A DNA stretch of 46,329 nt from Arenibacter arenosicollis (GTDB taxonomy: Bacteria; Bacteroidota; Bacteroidia; Flavobacteriales; Flavobacteriaceae): positions 1-46,329 of the forward strand of contig NZ_JACLHY010000033.1 of NCBI RefSeq assembly GCF_014397245.1, read 5' to 3'. Within the stretch, counting starts at the first letter, position 1. Every line of letters begins with the position of its first letter. Below the pieces are notes generated by a model. It saw nothing but the letters and a program-made list of their open reading frames with translations. It made no database searches and was not told the DNA's origin. Made by a program: the position numbers and the translations under genes. Positions 44,310 through 46,329 of this stretch are shown piece after piece.

Positions 44310-45791
44310 CTATATCATAATTAATCCTAAAATTATGTATAGCACCACTGTTACCAAACCACCGATCAAGGCATAGGGTAGCTGTGTATTTATATGATCT
44401 ATATGATCACTGGCGGAGGCCATGGAAGAGATAATGGAGGTGTCCGAAATGGGGGAACAGTGATCTCCAAAAACCCCACCACCCAAGGTAGCAGCAACAA
44501 TTAAAGGTAGTGGTGCACCATGGATTTCGGCCATGGGCATGGAAATCGCCATCATTATAGCAAAAGTACCCCATGAAGTCCCCGTCGAAAACGCAATAAA
44601 GGAACTGATAACAAAAATAACTGCCGGTAAAAAAGCGGGCGATAACCATCCTTTGGACCAATTGGCCACAAACTCTCCTGTTCCCAAGGCATTACATGCA
44701 TCCCCTATGGCAAAGGCCAATAACATCAGTAAAGCCAAGGGCATTAATTCGCTGATTCCCTTCAGGGTGAGATCGATCATTTCCTTGGTTTTCATAATTT
44801 TCTGCGACCTATACAATACCATGGCGACTAAAATTGCTGTGAGTACTGCATATAGCACGGATGAAGAGCCAGAGCCATTGCCTATAGCCTTAAAAAGATG
44901 ATCCGAAAATGAAGTGGCGTCCTCCACAGCATCCCAACCTGTATATGCCAAATTAATGGGCATCATGAATACCATGGTCGCCAAGGGCACAATCATATTA
45001 TAGGCCTTGGCCTCAATCCCTTCTTTGGACGCAAAAGAGGTCACCTCACTGGACAACATGGGTTTGGCAGTATCACTTAACAATTTCCCTGTTTCCCTGG
45101 TACGTTTTTCGGCCTTCCCCATAGGACCTATATCCTTTTTGCTAATAATTACCACGAATACAATAACTATAGCCAGGATGGGATAAAAATTATAAGCTAT
45201 GGAAGCCAGCATGGTTCCAAACGGATTTTCTATTCCCTGTGTAAGCAATAATCCCATTATAAATGCCCCCCAGGCATTAAAGGGTATTAAAATGGAGGAA
45301 GGGGCAGAACTGGAATCGGCGATATAGGCCAGTTTTTCCCTCGGAATCTTTAGTTTATCAAAAACTGGCCGATAAAGAGTACCTACGGTTAAGGAACTAA
45401 TACTGGTCTCCACAAAGAGTAAAATTCCAGTAAGCAAAGCCATAAGCTGCACCACTACCCTACTATAGCCACTCTGTTTTTTCTCAAAATAGATTATGAC
45501 CTTATTGATCTGGTTTATAAATCCCTCCACCCCTTTGGAGTATTGAATAAACAGCAGCAAAGCCCCCACAAGAGCACTAAACATAATGGTCCTTGTATTA
45601 CCTGGGGATTTAAAAACATTTACCATCCCCTCTATGGCCGCTAGAGTACCGGTAAGAAAATTCCAGTCATTGATGATGACCCATGAAAACCATATTCCAA
45701 ATAGTAAGGCTATATAAACTTGTTTTGTTCTGAGTGCCAATACAATAGCAATGATAGGCGGTAAGATTGAGAGAAAACCATAGTTATCCAT
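44310..45791 (-). CDS. Na+/H+ antiporter NhaC family protein
   Basis: A 493-aa inner-membrane protein with about a dozen hydrophobic helices. It belongs to the NhaC/Na+:H+ antiporter superfamily, with segments typical of it: SSAPSSILIPFNAWGAFIMG, FSTGTSWGTFAIMMAI and GGGVFGDHCSPISDTSIISS. It may instead transport organic anions or amino acids, since this superfamily includes such transporters; substrate choice is not resolved. The N-terminus MDNYGFLSILPPIIAIVLAL is a clean start. It probably precedes era in a transcription unit. Confidence 0.85.
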   Translation of the reverse strand: MDNYGFLSILPPIIAIVLALRTKQVYIALLFGIWFSWVIINDWNFLTGTLAAIEGMVNVFKSPGNTRTIMFSALVGALLLFIQYSKGVEGFINQINKVIIYFEKKQSGYSRVVVQLMALLTGILLFVETSISSLTVGTLYRPVFDKLKIPREKLAYIADSSSAPSSILIPFNAWGAFIMGLLLTQGIENPFGTMLASIAYNFYPILAIVIVFVVIISKKDIGPMGKAEKRTRETGKLLSDTAKPMLSSEVTSFASKEGIEAKAYNMIVPLATMVFMMPINLAYTGWDAVEDATSFSDHLFKAIGNGSGSSSVLYAVLTAILVAMVLYRSQKIMKTKEMIDLTLKGISELMPLALLMLLAFAIGDACNALGTGEFVANWSKGWLSPAFLPAVIFVISSFIAFSTGTSWGTFAIMMAISMPMAEIHGAPLPLIVAATLGGGVFGDHCSPISDTSIISSMASASDHIDHINTQLPYALIGGLVTVVLYIILGLIMI

Positions 45792-45936
45792 AAATGAACG
45801 GGCGAATTAAAGGTGACGGATTTTAATTAAAATCGATACAAAATAGAAAGATTTTGGACAAGGAAGACTACAACTGGGCATTTTTAAATATTTGATAAAA
45901 ATTTATGCTCATTTTTAATATTTAATTTAAAATAGA

Positions 45937-45967
45937 TTTGGGAAATCATAAAAAGGATGTATCTTTG
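45937..45967 (+). promoter_or_regulatory. Promoter of the initiator tRNA gene
   Basis: TTTG at 45937-45940, a 19-nt spacer and TATCTTTG at 45960-45967 match the Bacteroidota consensus exactly. The tRNA gene begins 73 nt downstream. Confidence 0.8.
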
Positions 45968-46040
45968 CAGTCCGAAATAATTCAGTCAGCATTATGAACT
46001 GAAGGTTAAAAGCCAAGTTGATTGTTTTGGAAACGCACAT

Positions 46041-46113
<73 letters not shown>

Positions 46114-46137
46114 CTAAGCCGAAAGGCCAATAAAATC

Positions 46138-46169
46138 AACGGATCGGGTCCTCCCAATCCGTTTTTTTT
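46138..46169 (+). terminator. Terminator after the tRNA gene
   Basis: A 10-bp stem with one mismatch (ACGGATCGGG at 46139-46148 with CCCAATCCGT at 46153-46162) is followed by a run of eight T's in total. It sits 25 nt past the tRNA end. Confidence 0.8.
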
Positions 46170-46216
46170 ATGTCCAATATTATCCTACTTTTACGAAAAG
46201 TACGGATCAAGAACAA

Positions 46217-46321
46217 TTGTTGTGTTTATGCAAATATTGTGGTCAATCTATAAAGGAAGAATTCTACGTTTTTGACTCCTCTGAATTGCGCTCTAAAAGC
46301 TTTTATTTTTGCATTGAATGA
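46217..46321 (+). CDS. Possible short zinc-ribbon-like ORF at the window edge
   Basis: A 34-codon TTG-initiated frame encodes LLCLCKYCGQSIKEEFYVF, then a Ser-rich middle, and ends SFYFCIE before TGA at 46319. The CxxCG knuckle followed by FCxE looks like half of a small zinc-ribbon protein. The frame has no ATG, and the window ends 8 bp later. It may be a real start of a short gene, a decayed fragment, or chance. Confidence 0.25.
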   Translation: MLCLCKYCGQSIKEEFYVFDSSELRSKSFYFCIE

Positions 46322-46329
46322 TTCCGCCG

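Noticed and set aside
46319..46321. TGA read as selenocysteine
   Set aside because: No SECIS-like hairpin can be judged at the window edge, and Flavobacteriaceae are not known to do this in such proteins; a simple stop is the default.

Overview
The window is a chromosomal segment of a member of the Bacteroidota, most probably a marine Flavobacteriaceae. This rests on Bacteroidota-type promoters (TTTG, about 19 nt, TAnnTTTG), near absence of Shine-Dalgarno sequences, and family-typical genes (GSCFA, DUF4230, DUF4136, DUF5522, OMP_b-brl_3 receptor, a C-terminally extended lysyl-tRNA synthetase, a long aromatic amino acid hydroxylase). I cannot name the genus from the sequence alone.

Layout. 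1-3020: lipB and a YqaE/Pmp3 mini membrane protein on the minus strand, then lysS on the plus strand with a strong terminator. 3489-15517: the most unusual part, a tandem duplication of a four-gene module. Each copy encodes (i) a membrane-anchored di-heme PSCyt1/DUF1549/DUF1553 protein, (ii) a Tat-exported DUF1501 protein, (iii) a tiny membrane ORF (70 aa in copy 2, only 30 aa in copy 1), and (iv) a DUF2231 four-helix membrane protein fused to a c-type heme domain and a leucine-rich-repeat-like tail. The copies are a mosaic of identical blocks and diverged blocks, as gene conversion would leave. 15629-17067: a PKD lipoprotein gene whose signal peptide is out of frame by one base in an A8 tract. 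17163-22883: an SLC13-type anion symporter, a large secreted zinc metalloprotease, two tandem paralogous mini-proteins (MSYKIKSLLYF...) and a Spy/CpxP-like protein.

22953-26337 (minus): a likely operon of a HExxH mini-protein, a PLP-dependent ACC-deaminase-like enzyme, a LysM glucosaminidase lipoprotein and hemL. 26519-30669 (plus): DUF5522, DUF4136 lipoprotein, aromatic amino acid hydroxylase and a CE15 glucuronoyl esterase. 30698-34906 (minus): alaS, GSCFA and DUF4230. 35011-38166 (plus): M23 peptidase, MerR regulator, LemA and two TPM-domain proteins. 38368-45791: OMP_b-brl_3 receptor, der, a small membrane protein, era and an NhaC-type antiporter. The end holds an initiator tRNA-Met with promoter and terminator, and a possible zinc-ribbon ORF.

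How the genes work together. Most of the window is housekeeping (translation, ribosome GTPases, lipoylation, tetrapyrrole synthesis, envelope maintenance). The accessory interest is the duplicated cytochrome module. Its parts suggest an inner-membrane, periplasm-facing redox complex: two membrane-attached c-type cytochromes, a Tat-folded alkaline-phosphatase-clan-like partner, and a membrane protein with conserved histidines that could hold heme b. Its substrate is unknown. The CBM6-like middle of the DUF1549/1553 protein is the fastest-diverging part, so the two copies may recognise different ligands; this is inference.
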